Shown piece by piece: positions 1 through 6,958 of a stretch of DNA of 8,916 nucleotides (position 1 is the first letter of the stretch; the number at the start of each line of letters is the position of its first letter). The notes under the pieces were generated by a model. That model had not been told where the DNA came from. It did not search any database and saw only the letters and a list, made by a program, of their open reading frames with translations. Position numbers and translations under genes: made by a program. Origin of the DNA: Microcaldota archaeon (GTDB lineage Archaea; Micrarchaeota; Micrarchaeia; Anstonellales; Bilamarchaeaceae); assembly GCA_021823425.1 (NCBI GenBank), contig JAKANX010000038.1:1-8916 (forward strand). Reading direction: 5' to 3'.

Positions 1-2371
1 TTATTATGTGGATTATCAGCGTCTGCGTCATCAGCGACTCCACGAACCAGCCGGTGTGGAAAAGCTCCTGGTTGGTCCATCCCCCGAAAAGGAAAATCAG
101 TATCGCGAACGTCGTAAAATCAAAGAGCGAGCTTATCGGCCCTATGAAAATGACGAATGTCCGTATGCTCTCTATGGTCCATTTCCTGGGCTTCTCCAGC
201 CATTCCTTGTCCACGTTGTCCGTGGGAATCGTGGCCTGCGAGAAATCGTAAAGCAAATTGTTTGTCAGCACCTGCAGGGGCAGCATGGGCAGGAAGGGGA
301 TGAATATGCTGGCGCCGAGCACGCTGAACATGTTCCCGAAATTCGAGCTCGCCGCCATCCTGATGTACTTGTCTATGTTCCCGAAAACCTTCCTGCCTTC
401 TATGACCCCGTCGTTGAGCACGAGCAGGCTCCTTTCCATCAGTATTATGGAGGACGATTCCTTGGCTATGTCCGCGGCGGAATTCACCGAGATGCCCACA
501 TCGGAGCCCTTGAGCGCGGGCGCGTCGTTTATGCCGTCGCCCATGAAGCCCACCACGTGGCCGTTGGCGCGGAGCACCCGCACTATGCGCTCCTTGTGCG
601 CGGGCGCGAGCCTCGCGAAAACGTTGCATCGCGCGGCCGCCTGAAGGAGCTCGCCGTCGTTCATCCCCTCTATCCGGTCGCCGAGCATTATTCCGGTGAT
701 TCCGAGTCCGATCTCGCTGCATATCTTTTTGGTCACCACGTCGTTGTCGCCGGTCAGCACCTTGACTTCAATCCCGTTCCTGGCAAGGAGCGCAATCGCC
801 TTGCCCGCGCTTTCCTTCGGAGGGTCCAGGAAGGCCATGAAGCCCAGCAGGGTGAGCGAGTGCTCGTCCCTGACCGAATAGGCCCGTTTGGAGGGCTCGA
901 GCTCCTTGTATGCGACCGCAATTACGCGGAAGCCCTCCTCGTTCAGCCCCAGCGCTATCTTCCTCAGCTTGTCAAGGTGCCTTCCCCTGAGGGGGAATTT
1001 CTTCCCGCCCGCCTCGCCCCGCGTGCATGCCGCGAATATCTCCTCCTTGGCGCCCTTGCAGATGAATATGTGCTTCTTTCCCCTTTCCACAACCACGCTC
1101 ATCCTCCTGCGCTGGAAATCGAACGCGACCTCGTCCACCTTCCTGTATTCCTTCTCCAGCTTGAGCTTCTCCATTATGCTCCCGTGCCTGAGCACCGCCA
1201 TGTCCGTGACGTTCTTGAGCCCGGTCTGGTAGAAGCTGTTCAGAAATCCGTATGAGAGCACCTCCTCGCTCTCGTTCCCGTTCACGTCTAGGTGCCTTTC
1301 AAGTATGATTTTGCCCTGCGTGAGCGTTCCGGTCTTGTCCGTGCACAAAATATCCATCGCGCCGAAATTCTGTATTGAATTGAGCTTCTTGACTATCACT
1401 TTCTTGCCGGCCATCGCGACCGCGCCCTTGGCGAGGTTGACCGAGACCATCATGGGCAGCAGCTCAGGCGTGAGCCCCACTATCACGGCGAGCGCGTAGA
1501 GGAACGCCTCGAGCCAGTTGCCGGTCTTGAAGCCGTTGATGAGAAGCACGAGCGGCGCCATCACGAGGATTAGCTTTATCATGAACCAGGTGAATTCGTT
1601 TATCCCCCTGTCGAACCCGGTTTCGGTCTTTTTTTCAAGGCTGGCCGCCAGCGAGCCGAAATAGGTGGATTTGCCCGTGAGTATGGCGAGCGCCCTCGCG
1701 GTCCCGCTTTCCACGCTCGTGCCCATGAAGCAGATGCTCTGGAATTCAGGCAGGTTTTCGCCTTTCTCTGCGGGCGCGTGCTTCTCCACCGGAAGAGATT
1801 CCCCTGTAAGGGTGGACTGGTTCACGAAAAGGTCCTTGGAGGATAAGAGCCGCACGTCCGCGGGGATTATGTCCCCTGCCGAGAGCGCGATTATATCCCC
1901 GGGAATCACGCTCCTTATGGGGACCTCCCTCTGCAGGCCGTTCCGTATTACGGTCGTGGTGGTGCGGACCATCGCCTTGAGCTTCTCTGCGGCCGCGCCG
2001 GCCTTTATCTCCTGCGTGTAATTCAATATGGTGCTGATTCCTATCATCAGGACAATTATCACGGTCGTAACGAGCTGGCCCGTGAGGAAGGACACGAGGG
2101 CGATTAGGAGCATGAGCACTACGAGGGGATTCACGAATATTTCCATGGCGATTTTCAGGTTCGTCCGCCCCTCCCCCTCGCCCACCGCGTTCGGCCCGAA
2201 CTGCGCGAGCTTCCTGCGGGCCTCGTGCTCGCTCATTCCCTCCTCGTCAATCCCGAAAGAGGAGAGCACTGCCTGCGGCTCGGAATGAGCCGCCTGCGAG
2301 AGAGGCCCGAAATCCCTGCCCCTGCGCCCGCCGCCCTCCTTCCTGCCGAAAAGCCCGTCTAATATGCCCAT
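1..2371 (-). CDS. mgtA: Magnesium-translocating P-type ATPase, MgtA family (3' end cut by window edge)
   Basis: Membrane pump that uses ATP to bring Mg2+ into the cell (P-type ATPase class IIIB). I translated it from ATG at 2371; the frame stays open for 790 codons to the window edge, so about 100 C-terminal residues are missing compared with the usual ~900. Seen in order: short basic N-terminus; M1/M2 helices about 78-117; actuator loop TGES at 189-192; M3 about 260-280; M4 with TPELLPM at 301-307; phosphorylation site CTDKTGT with Asp345; nucleotide-domain KGA at 439-441; MGDGINDAP with Asp612 and Asp616; M5/M6 about 678-718 with NNLLYD; M7 about 738-762; start of M8. The EKPRKW motif after M6 and the QTLIIHI run in M8 are typical of MgtA/MgtB rather than Ca2+ or Na+ pumps. 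It lies 9 bases after the cyclophilin stop and is probably cotranscribed with it; no Mg2+-sensing leader is visible. No frameshift seen; identification is firm. Confidence 0.95.
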   Translation of the reverse strand, partial: MGILDGLFGRKEGGGRRGRDFGPLSQAAHSEPQAVLSSFGIDEEGMSEHEARRKLAQFGPNAVGEGEGRTNLKIAMEIFVNPLVVLMLLIALVSFLTGQLVTTVIIVLMIGISTILNYTQEIKAGAAAEKLKAMVRTTTTVIRNGLQREVPIRSVIPGDIIALSAGDIIPADVRLLSSKDLFVNQSTLTGESLPVEKHAPAEKGENLPEFQSICFMGTSVESGTARALAILTGKSTYFGSLAASLEKKTETGFDRGINEFTWFMIKLILVMAPLVLLINGFKTGNWLEAFLYALAVIVGLTPELLPMMVSVNLAKGAVAMAGKKVIVKKLNSIQNFGAMDILCTDKTGTLTQGKIILERHLDVNGNESEEVLSYGFLNSFYQTGLKNVTDMAVLRHGSIMEKLKLEKEYRKVDEVAFDFQRRRMSVVVERGKKHIFICKGAKEEIFAACTRGEAGGKKFPLRGRHLDKLRKIALGLNEEGFRVIAVAYKELEPSKRAYSVRDEHSLTLLGFMAFLDPPKESAGKAIALLARNGIEVKVLTGDNDVVTKKICSEIGLGITGIMLGDRIEGMNDGELLQAAARCNVFARLAPAHKERIVRVLRANGHVVGFMGDGINDAPALKGSDVGISVNSAADIAKESSSIILMERSLLVLNDGVIEGRKVFGNIDKYIRMAASSNFGNMFSVLGASIFIPFLPMLPLQVLTNNLLYDFSQATIPTDNVDKEWLEKPRKWTIESIRTFVIFIGPISSLFDFTTFAILIFLFGGWTNQELFHTGWFVESLMTQTLIIHII

Positions 2372-2380
2372 GCGGGTTAC

Positions 2381-3028
2381 CTAGCCTTTCATGTATGCCT
2401 TGGTTATTACGACGTCCTGCACCGGCCAGTCCGAATAGTCGCCCTTGGTGGTCGTGGGGACCTTGGAAATCGCCATCACGTTGTCCATCCCTGAAACCAC
2501 CTTCCCGAACACGGCATAGCCGGGGTTTCCGGGGCCGTAGTTGAGGAAATCGTTGTCAGCGACGTTTATGAAGAACTGCGAGGTCGCGGAGTTGGGATCG
2601 CTTGTCCTTGCCATCGCAACTGTCCCGATGGTGTTTTTCAGCCCGTTTGCAGATTCCAGCGCAATGGGCGCGTTCGCCTGCTTCTGCGACTGGTCCAGGC
2701 CGAAGCCCCCGCCCTGAATCATGAAGCCGCCAATCACGCGGTGGAAAACCAATCCGTCGTAAAATCCGCTCTTGACGTAGGTTACGAAGTTCTCCACTGT
2801 CTTGGGCGCGTGCGCCCTGTCCAGCTCTATCTCGAAATTGCCCCTGTTCGTTTCGAATACCGCTATTTCCGTTGCGGCAGAGCCGCCCGTGTCCGTAGTG
2901 TTCTTTGCCATGTTCGTCCCTCCGCTTCCGTTCGTAGCCGTGTTCGCCGGCTGCTGTGCAGTAGCCGTGCAGCCTGCGAGCAGCAGCAGCGCAATTCCTA
3001 AAGCTAAAATCATGTTCCGCAATTCCAT
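2381..3028 (-). CDS. ppiB: Cyclophilin-type peptidyl-prolyl cis-trans isomerase, lipoprotein
   Basis: Catalyses cis-trans isomerisation of proline peptide bonds, here probably outside the membrane. The 215-residue product starts with a hydrophobic signal ending in a lipobox, LLAGC, with Cys20 as the likely lipidated residue. A low-complexity Thr/Ser/Gly/Asn linker (about 21-52) follows, then one cyclophilin domain (53-215). The domain has the catalytic FHRVI (Arg97), FMIQGGGF (102-109), AMART (138-142) and SQFFI (150-154). It resembles bacterial PpiB closely. The position of the Trp that binds cyclosporin in eukaryotic cyclophilins is Phe (NDFLN, Phe161), so drug binding should be weak; that is inference from family knowledge. 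The chosen start gives a complete signal peptide and has a G-rich stretch just upstream. It is the first gene of a likely operon with mgtA and is divergent from the secreted protease. The symbol reflects similarity only. Confidence 0.93.
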   Translation of the reverse strand: MELRNMILALGIALLLLAGCTATAQQPANTATNGSGGTNMAKNTTDTGGSAATEIAVFETNRGNFEIELDRAHAPKTVENFVTYVKSGFYDGLVFHRVIGGFMIQGGGFGLDQSQKQANAPIALESANGLKNTIGTVAMARTSDPNSATSQFFINVADNDFLNYGPGNPGYAVFGKVVSGMDNVMAISKVPTTTKGDYSDWPVQDVVITKAYMKG

Positions 3029-3141
3029 TCCAACCCCCGTCCATGATTATCCGGCGCGGTTTAATAATTTATCCGGGCGCGCTAATCGGCGGCAGGCGTG
3101 ATTTTAAACGTTGCGGGGGAATTTTCCGCGGGTGGGCAATC
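3029..3141. promoter_or_regulatory. Divergent promoter region for the cyclophilin-mgtA operon and the protease gene
   Basis: This 113-base spacer contains two A/T-rich boxes in GC-rich surroundings. On the minus strand, AAATTATTAAA (about 3061-3071) lies roughly 35-40 bases before the cyclophilin ATG and would give a leader of about 10-12 bases. On the plus strand, TTTTAAA at 3102-3108 lies about 35 bases before the protease ATG. A purine-rich GGGTGGG (3130-3136) sits 5 bases before that ATG and may act as the ribosome binding site. Assignment is by spacing and composition only; there is no transcript evidence. Confidence 0.5.
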
Positions 3142-5430
3142 ATGAGGTTTTTCCATTTTGCGGCGCTGGCCGTTTTCGCGCTCGGAATTGCAAACGCGCA
3201 GCTTTTCGGCGAGAGCGACGAGGACAGGGCGCAGAAGGCGATAAAGGCCGCAGCCGGAGGCTTGGGCTGGCCCGAAGACGTCTATTCCGAAGGGGGCGGG
3301 CTTAGCGGGCCCAAACTCATGGCAATCAGCCCCGCGGGCGCGGAGAAGGACCCGCAGGTTTTCGCCAAAATAATGGTGTTCGGGAACGAGAACGACGCGC
3401 TCTCGGGAATGGACACGCTGCAGCAGAACGGGCTCGCGCGCTCCACGTACAACGGAAGGGACGCGGTTATCTCATACAAGGGAGATCAGATTTGCCCGAA
3501 ATCGGGAAGCGCGACGTGGTACGCGATGGAGGCGATAAAGTGGTTCGTCAAGCAGATACTGCCCGATACCGATACAAGCGCGCAGTGCTTCGACCAGTCC
3601 TACGGGACAATCGCGTGGAGATGCGGGAAGTACATGTTCGCGGTGCAGGACCAGACCGGAACCGGCGCTGAAAAGGGGATATCCAGCGCGCTCTACGCCG
3701 CGGCCGACAAGGAAAATCTCTGCGGGCTCGGCGACACGATCGTCATCCTGGCTGGAACGTCAGACAAGCCGGGCGCCAACACAATTTCCTATTACCAGCA
3801 GATAGCGCAGGGCGTGAATTCCTATTACGGGCAGGACGGCTACGGACGCGTGTCATTCACGTTCACGTTCAAGGACGCGGACGGCACGGCGGGCTCAAAC
3901 GACTGGTATTCCCTTGCGGGGACGCAGAACTCCTACGCGGACGAGGCCGATTACGGGATTGCTGCGATAAAGGAGGCCTTCAAGGGCGCGGATTTCAAGG
4001 GGGGAAGCGCGCACGTGGACCGCGTTATTGTGGTTTACGGTGGCAAGGCCAAGCAGGAAGACGCGTCTGCGAAATTCTCCACTCTAGACGCGTGGAAGAA
4101 GGACGATTTCTTCGTGGAGGTTGACGGGGTGTCCGGAAAGCAGAAGCTCTACGCCCCCAACATAATTGTGGTGAGCGAGAACGACAAAATAGGGACTTGG
4201 GCGCACGAAATCGGGCATTCGCTCTATTGCAAGTACAAGACCGACGGCGTGTGGAACCGGCTCAACGACCGTTATAATTACCACAACAACCCGAACTGGC
4301 AGTACGGGTACGTGGGCGACTGGGACCTGATGGGAAGCGGGAATTGGATGGGTGTTCCCAAGGCAACAAAGCCCTCGCAGATGTCATCCTACACCAAGGA
4401 GGCCGCGAACTGGCTCAATTACAAGGCGGTTTCCCTGGACAAGGAATATTCCGTGAGCGCGCTGGAGAACATGAAGACTGGGGATTCGGTGCTCCAATTG
4501 GACGACCCGGAATCCAACGACCCCCTTTACTATTACATAATTGAAGGCAGGACCACGGACAACTATTACGGCGCTCCCGCGTCCGGCGTGGTGATGTACC
4601 GCGTGTCGTACGACCATGCGAACACGCACGAAGTCGTGAACGTAATCGGGCCGCAGGCAGGGGCGTGGAAAGGAACCGAGCCGGGAGGCCGCGAGTACGT
4701 GATGCCCACCCTGAACGACCCGCTTCCTGCGGCGGACGGCTCAACGTTCATAAGCGTGCCGGGCAAGTTCAAGGTGAGCCTCGTTTCCGAGGATTTCTCG
4801 CCCTATTCGGCGACGGTGAAGGTGGAAAAGTACGCGCCTCCGGTGAAGATGAAGGGCGCAAAGGCGGCGCCCGCGGGCAAGGGCGCTCTCGCAGCCGCGC
4901 CGGCGGCCGCCGAGGAAAAAGTGGGCCCTGAAAAGGATTCCTATCCGGACATAGACCTGCACGCCTATGATTCAAGCGGCGGGCACGTGGGGCTCAACTA
5001 CCAGACCGGGCAATACGAGAACACGATTCCGGGGGCAATCGCATCCGGGGACCTCAAGGACATGGAGGAATGGATTTTCGTCCCTGACGACGCGAACGTG
5101 AGGTTCGAGATTTCAGGGGAGAAGACGGCCCGGTTCCTTGCGGACAACTCGGAGTTCGCGCAATACGCGCAGCCCCAGCAGGCGGAGGTGGGCTACTACA
5201 AGGTGGACACTTCAGGGAACATGGAGACCGCGGACGGAGGAAGCGTGGACGTCGGCTATTCGCAGCCCGAGAAAATAAAATCTCCGGACGATTCGTCGCT
5301 CTCGTATTCGCCCCAATCTTATTCGGGATTCAACAACAATTCGAGCGGGGGATTCTGCTACCTTCCTGCGCTTGTTCTTCTGGGAATTCCGCTCGCTTTC
5401 GCGCTCTCGCGCACGGGGCTGGCGATATGA
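3142..5430 (+). CDS. Secreted, membrane-anchored M6-like zinc metalloprotease
   Basis: Likely extracellular protease of 762 residues. I chose ATG 3142, not the in-frame ATG at 3043, because it gives a clean signal peptide (MRFFHFAALAVFALGIANA, cleavage before Gln20) and is preceded by GGGTGGG. Layout: N-terminal region of unknown fold (20-230) with several Cys; catalytic region with HEIGH at 355-359 (His355, Glu356, His359) and a Met-turn-like GDWDLMGSG around Met397; a beta-rich region (about 425-570, including YYYIIEGRT), as in M6 proteases such as immune inhibitor A; an Ala/Lys/Pro-rich linker (about 571-600); a second beta-type domain with DLHAYDSSGGHVG; a Ser/Asn-rich stretch; and a hydrophobic C-terminal segment from about 738. 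The usual HExxHxxGxxD spacing is not kept (Tyr362 and Tyr365 occupy the Gly and Asp positions), so the third zinc ligand is uncertain. The stop overlaps the next gene's start. Family placement is fairly sure; the substrate is unknown. Confidence 0.8.
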   Translation: MRFFHFAALAVFALGIANAQLFGESDEDRAQKAIKAAAGGLGWPEDVYSEGGGLSGPKLMAISPAGAEKDPQVFAKIMVFGNENDALSGMDTLQQNGLARSTYNGRDAVISYKGDQICPKSGSATWYAMEAIKWFVKQILPDTDTSAQCFDQSYGTIAWRCGKYMFAVQDQTGTGAEKGISSALYAAADKENLCGLGDTIVILAGTSDKPGANTISYYQQIAQGVNSYYGQDGYGRVSFTFTFKDADGTAGSNDWYSLAGTQNSYADEADYGIAAIKEAFKGADFKGGSAHVDRVIVVYGGKAKQEDASAKFSTLDAWKKDDFFVEVDGVSGKQKLYAPNIIVVSENDKIGTWAHEIGHSLYCKYKTDGVWNRLNDRYNYHNNPNWQYGYVGDWDLMGSGNWMGVPKATKPSQMSSYTKEAANWLNYKAVSLDKEYSVSALENMKTGDSVLQLDDPESNDPLYYYIIEGRTTDNYYGAPASGVVMYRVSYDHANTHEVVNVIGPQAGAWKGTEPGGREYVMPTLNDPLPAADGSTFISVPGKFKVSLVSEDFSPYSATVKVEKYAPPVKMKGAKAAPAGKGALAAAPAAAEEKVGPEKDSYPDIDLHAYDSSGGHVGLNYQTGQYENTIPGAIASGDLKDMEEWIFVPDDANVRFEISGEKTARFLADNSEFAQYAQPQQAEVGYYKVDTSGNMETADGGSVDVGYSQPEKIKSPDDSSLSYSPQSYSGFNNNSSGGFCYLPALVLLGIPLAFALSRTGLAI

Positions 5431-5792
5431 AAAGCCAGATGGGCCAGTTCACGAGGCTCCTTGCGCTCAACTGGCGCAAGTGCCCGTGGATAAGGGAGCA
5501 GACGCCGCGCTTCATGCTCTCGGAAATGCGGGAGGAAATAGAAGAGGTGGAGGCGGAGCTCTACGGAAAGGACCGAAGGAGGCTGGAGGAGGAACTCGGG
5601 GACGTCGCATGGGACTATTTCAATTTGCTCATTATCCTTGAAAAGACGAGGGGGGTGAAGATGCGCAACGTTTTTTCCAGCCTGATGAAAAAGGTGAGGC
5701 ACCGCAAACCCTACCTTTTCGAAAAGGGCAGCGTGACCACGGACGAGGCGGTGCGCATCTGGAAAAAGCAGAAGGCGAAGGAGCGCAAATAA
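5427..5792 (+). CDS. MazG-like nucleotide pyrophosphohydrolase
   Basis: Small (121-residue), probably cytoplasmic enzyme of the all-alpha NTP pyrophosphatase group, which hydrolyses nucleoside triphosphates to monophosphates plus pyrophosphate and often removes abnormal dNTPs. The metal-binding pattern is present: EEIEE at 36-40 followed by EEELGD at 54-59 (Glu56, Asp59). The C-terminal part, KKVRHRKPYLFE (88-99), then TDEAVRIWKKQKAKE (105-119), matches the MazG pattern RRHPHVF...W...K..E. It is a single-domain form, about half of the two-domain bacterial MazG. Its ATG overlaps the protease stop as ATGA, which suggests translational coupling; no strong ribosome binding site is seen. A downstream in-frame ATG at 5439 is an alternative start. 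The next gene, dinB, begins 35 bases later but seems to have its own promoter. The exact nucleotide substrate cannot be read from the sequence. Confidence 0.86.
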   Translation: MKSQMGQFTRLLALNWRKCPWIREQTPRFMLSEMREEIEEVEAELYGKDRRRLEEELGDVAWDYFNLLIILEKTRGVKMRNVFSSLMKKVRHRKPYLFEKGSVTTDEAVRIWKKQKAKERK

Positions 5793-5798
5793 GCACGG

Positions 5799-5806
5799 TT
5801 TTATAT
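5799..5806 (+). promoter_or_regulatory. TATA box of the dinB gene
   Basis: TTTTATAT lies in the 35-base gap between the MazG-like gene and dinB. Its centre is about 25 bases before the dinB ATG at 5828, the usual archaeal distance from TATA box to transcription start. That implies a leaderless mRNA beginning at or next to the ATG, and no Shine-Dalgarno sequence is seen before the ATG. Confidence 0.65.
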
Positions 5807-5827
5807 CCCGAAAGAGAATGCAAATGC

Positions 5828-6907
5828 ATGGACAGGATAGTGCTCCACCTAGACATAGACTATTTCTTCGCGCAGGTGGAGGAGAACGACCGCCCGGAAT
5901 TCAAGGGAAAGCCCGTTGTGGTGTGCGTATATTCCGGCCGCGACGAGACCAGCGGCGCGGTCAGCACCGCGAATTACGAGGCGCGCAAGTACGGGGTGCG
6001 CGCAGGAGTTCCGATAAAGTTCGCGATTGCGAGGCTCAAAGGGACTAACGCGGTTTTTCTTCCTGTGCGCCACGAGCGCTATTCGGAAATATCTCAGGGC
6101 GTGATGCAAACCGTATCGGGGTACGGGGAAAAATTCGGGTACGCGAGCGTGGACGAGGGCGCGCTTGACATCACCAAGGCATCGGAAGGGGATTACGCGA
6201 AGGCCGGACGGCTGGCGGAAAAGCTCAAGTTCGAGATTTTGGAAAAGTTCAGGCTCACCTGTTCAGTAGGAATAGGGCCCAGTCCGTTGGTGGCGAAAAT
6301 AGCGAGCGACGTGAACAAGCCCAACGGCCTCACAATCGTGCGCCCGCAGGAAGTCGAGGCGTTCCTTTCGCCCATGGGCGTGGGCAAAATACCCGGAATA
6401 GGGAACAAAAGCGCGGAATTTTTGGAAAGCGGGGGAATACGCACAATCGAGGATTTGCGGAACGCGGACCCGGGAATGCTCGTGGAATCCTTCGGACGGA
6501 AGACCGGAGCGTGGCTGATGAACGCGGCAAAAGGCGTGGACGAGAGCGAAATAGGCGCCGAGGGCGGGCAGAAGCAGCTCAGCAGGATAAAGACCATGAA
6601 GCAGGACACGCGGGATTTGGAAACCCTGATGAGGGAGACAGCCGAACTGGCGGACGAATTGGGCGCGGAGCTGCGGGAGCGCAGGCTTTCGTACAAGGCC
6701 GTGGGGGTTATGCTGGTTGACGAGAGCCTCAAGGCTTATTCCAAGGCGCGCACGCTTTCGCACCCTTCCGAAGATGTCTTCGAGCTGAGGAAAGCCTCCC
6801 GAGAACTTTTTGCCCAGATAATCTCCGAAACCGGGGCGCAGTTCAGGCGCGCAGGATTGCGCGTGGACCGGCTCGAGAGCCGCGAGGGGCAGCAGACCCT
6901 CTTCTAA
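5828..6907 (+). CDS. dinB: Y-family DNA polymerase IV, Dpo4/DinB type
   Basis: Translesion DNA polymerase of 359 residues that copies past damaged bases. The N-terminus (VLHLDIDYFFAQVEE) carries catalytic Asp9, and the SVDEGALD segment carries Asp109 and Glu110. The palm/finger run VVVCVYSGRDE, then SGAVSTANYEARKYGVRAG (42-60), is very close to archaeal Dpo4. A helix-hairpin-helix thumb motif VGKIPGIGNKSAEFL lies at 185-199, and the little-finger domain covers about 245-345. The steric-gate position is Phe14, as in bacterial Pol IV, where Sulfolobus Dpo4 has Tyr12. The protein ends in QQTLF, a probable sliding-clamp (PCNA) binding tail. ATG 5828 is supported by the TATA box spacing; nearby ATGs at 5818 and 5824 are in another frame. 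Length is normal for the family. Oddity: DEGA replaces the usual DEAY/DEAF next to the catalytic acids. Confidence 0.97.
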   Translation: MDRIVLHLDIDYFFAQVEENDRPEFKGKPVVVCVYSGRDETSGAVSTANYEARKYGVRAGVPIKFAIARLKGTNAVFLPVRHERYSEISQGVMQTVSGYGEKFGYASVDEGALDITKASEGDYAKAGRLAEKLKFEILEKFRLTCSVGIGPSPLVAKIASDVNKPNGLTIVRPQEVEAFLSPMGVGKIPGIGNKSAEFLESGGIRTIEDLRNADPGMLVESFGRKTGAWLMNAAKGVDESEIGAEGGQKQLSRIKTMKQDTRDLETLMRETAELADELGAELRERRLSYKAVGVMLVDESLKAYSKARTLSHPSEDVFELRKASRELFAQIISETGAQFRRAGLRVDRLESREGQQTLF

Positions 6908-6927
6908 CCTATATTTCAATCAATAGT

Positions 6928-6934
6928 TTTATTA
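6928..6934 (+). promoter_or_regulatory. TATA box of the rhodanese gene
   Basis: The 51-base gap after dinB is markedly AT-rich. TTTATTA at 6928-6934 is centred about 28 bases before the ATG at 6959. As with dinB, this suggests a transcript that starts at or very near the start codon, since no Shine-Dalgarno sequence is visible. A second AT-rich run (CTATATTT, about 6909-6916) is a possible alternative box but would give a leader of about 20 bases. Confidence 0.5.
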
Positions 6935-6958
6935 ACAAATTCCAATCTTATTAATAAT

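Noticed and set aside
8..1255. Long plus-strand open frame of 415 codons
   Set aside because: It lies fully antisense to mgtA, whose translation matches a known family from end to end. The frame lacks any recognisable domain and reflects GC-rich codon bias.
3043..3141. Longer start for the protease at ATG 3043
   Set aside because: The 33 extra residues are Arg/Gly-rich and would bury the signal peptide. They also overlap the promoter region, including the likely TATA box.
5427..5792. Toxin-antitoxin association because of the MazG-like gene
   Set aside because: No MazE/MazF-like gene is nearby. The neighbours are a protease and a polymerase, and MazG-like enzymes are common housekeeping proteins.
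5818..6048. Small frame starting at ATG 5818, just before dinB
   Set aside because: It is out of frame with dinB and covered by it, has no recognisable product, and the TATA spacing fits the dinB ATG at 5828.
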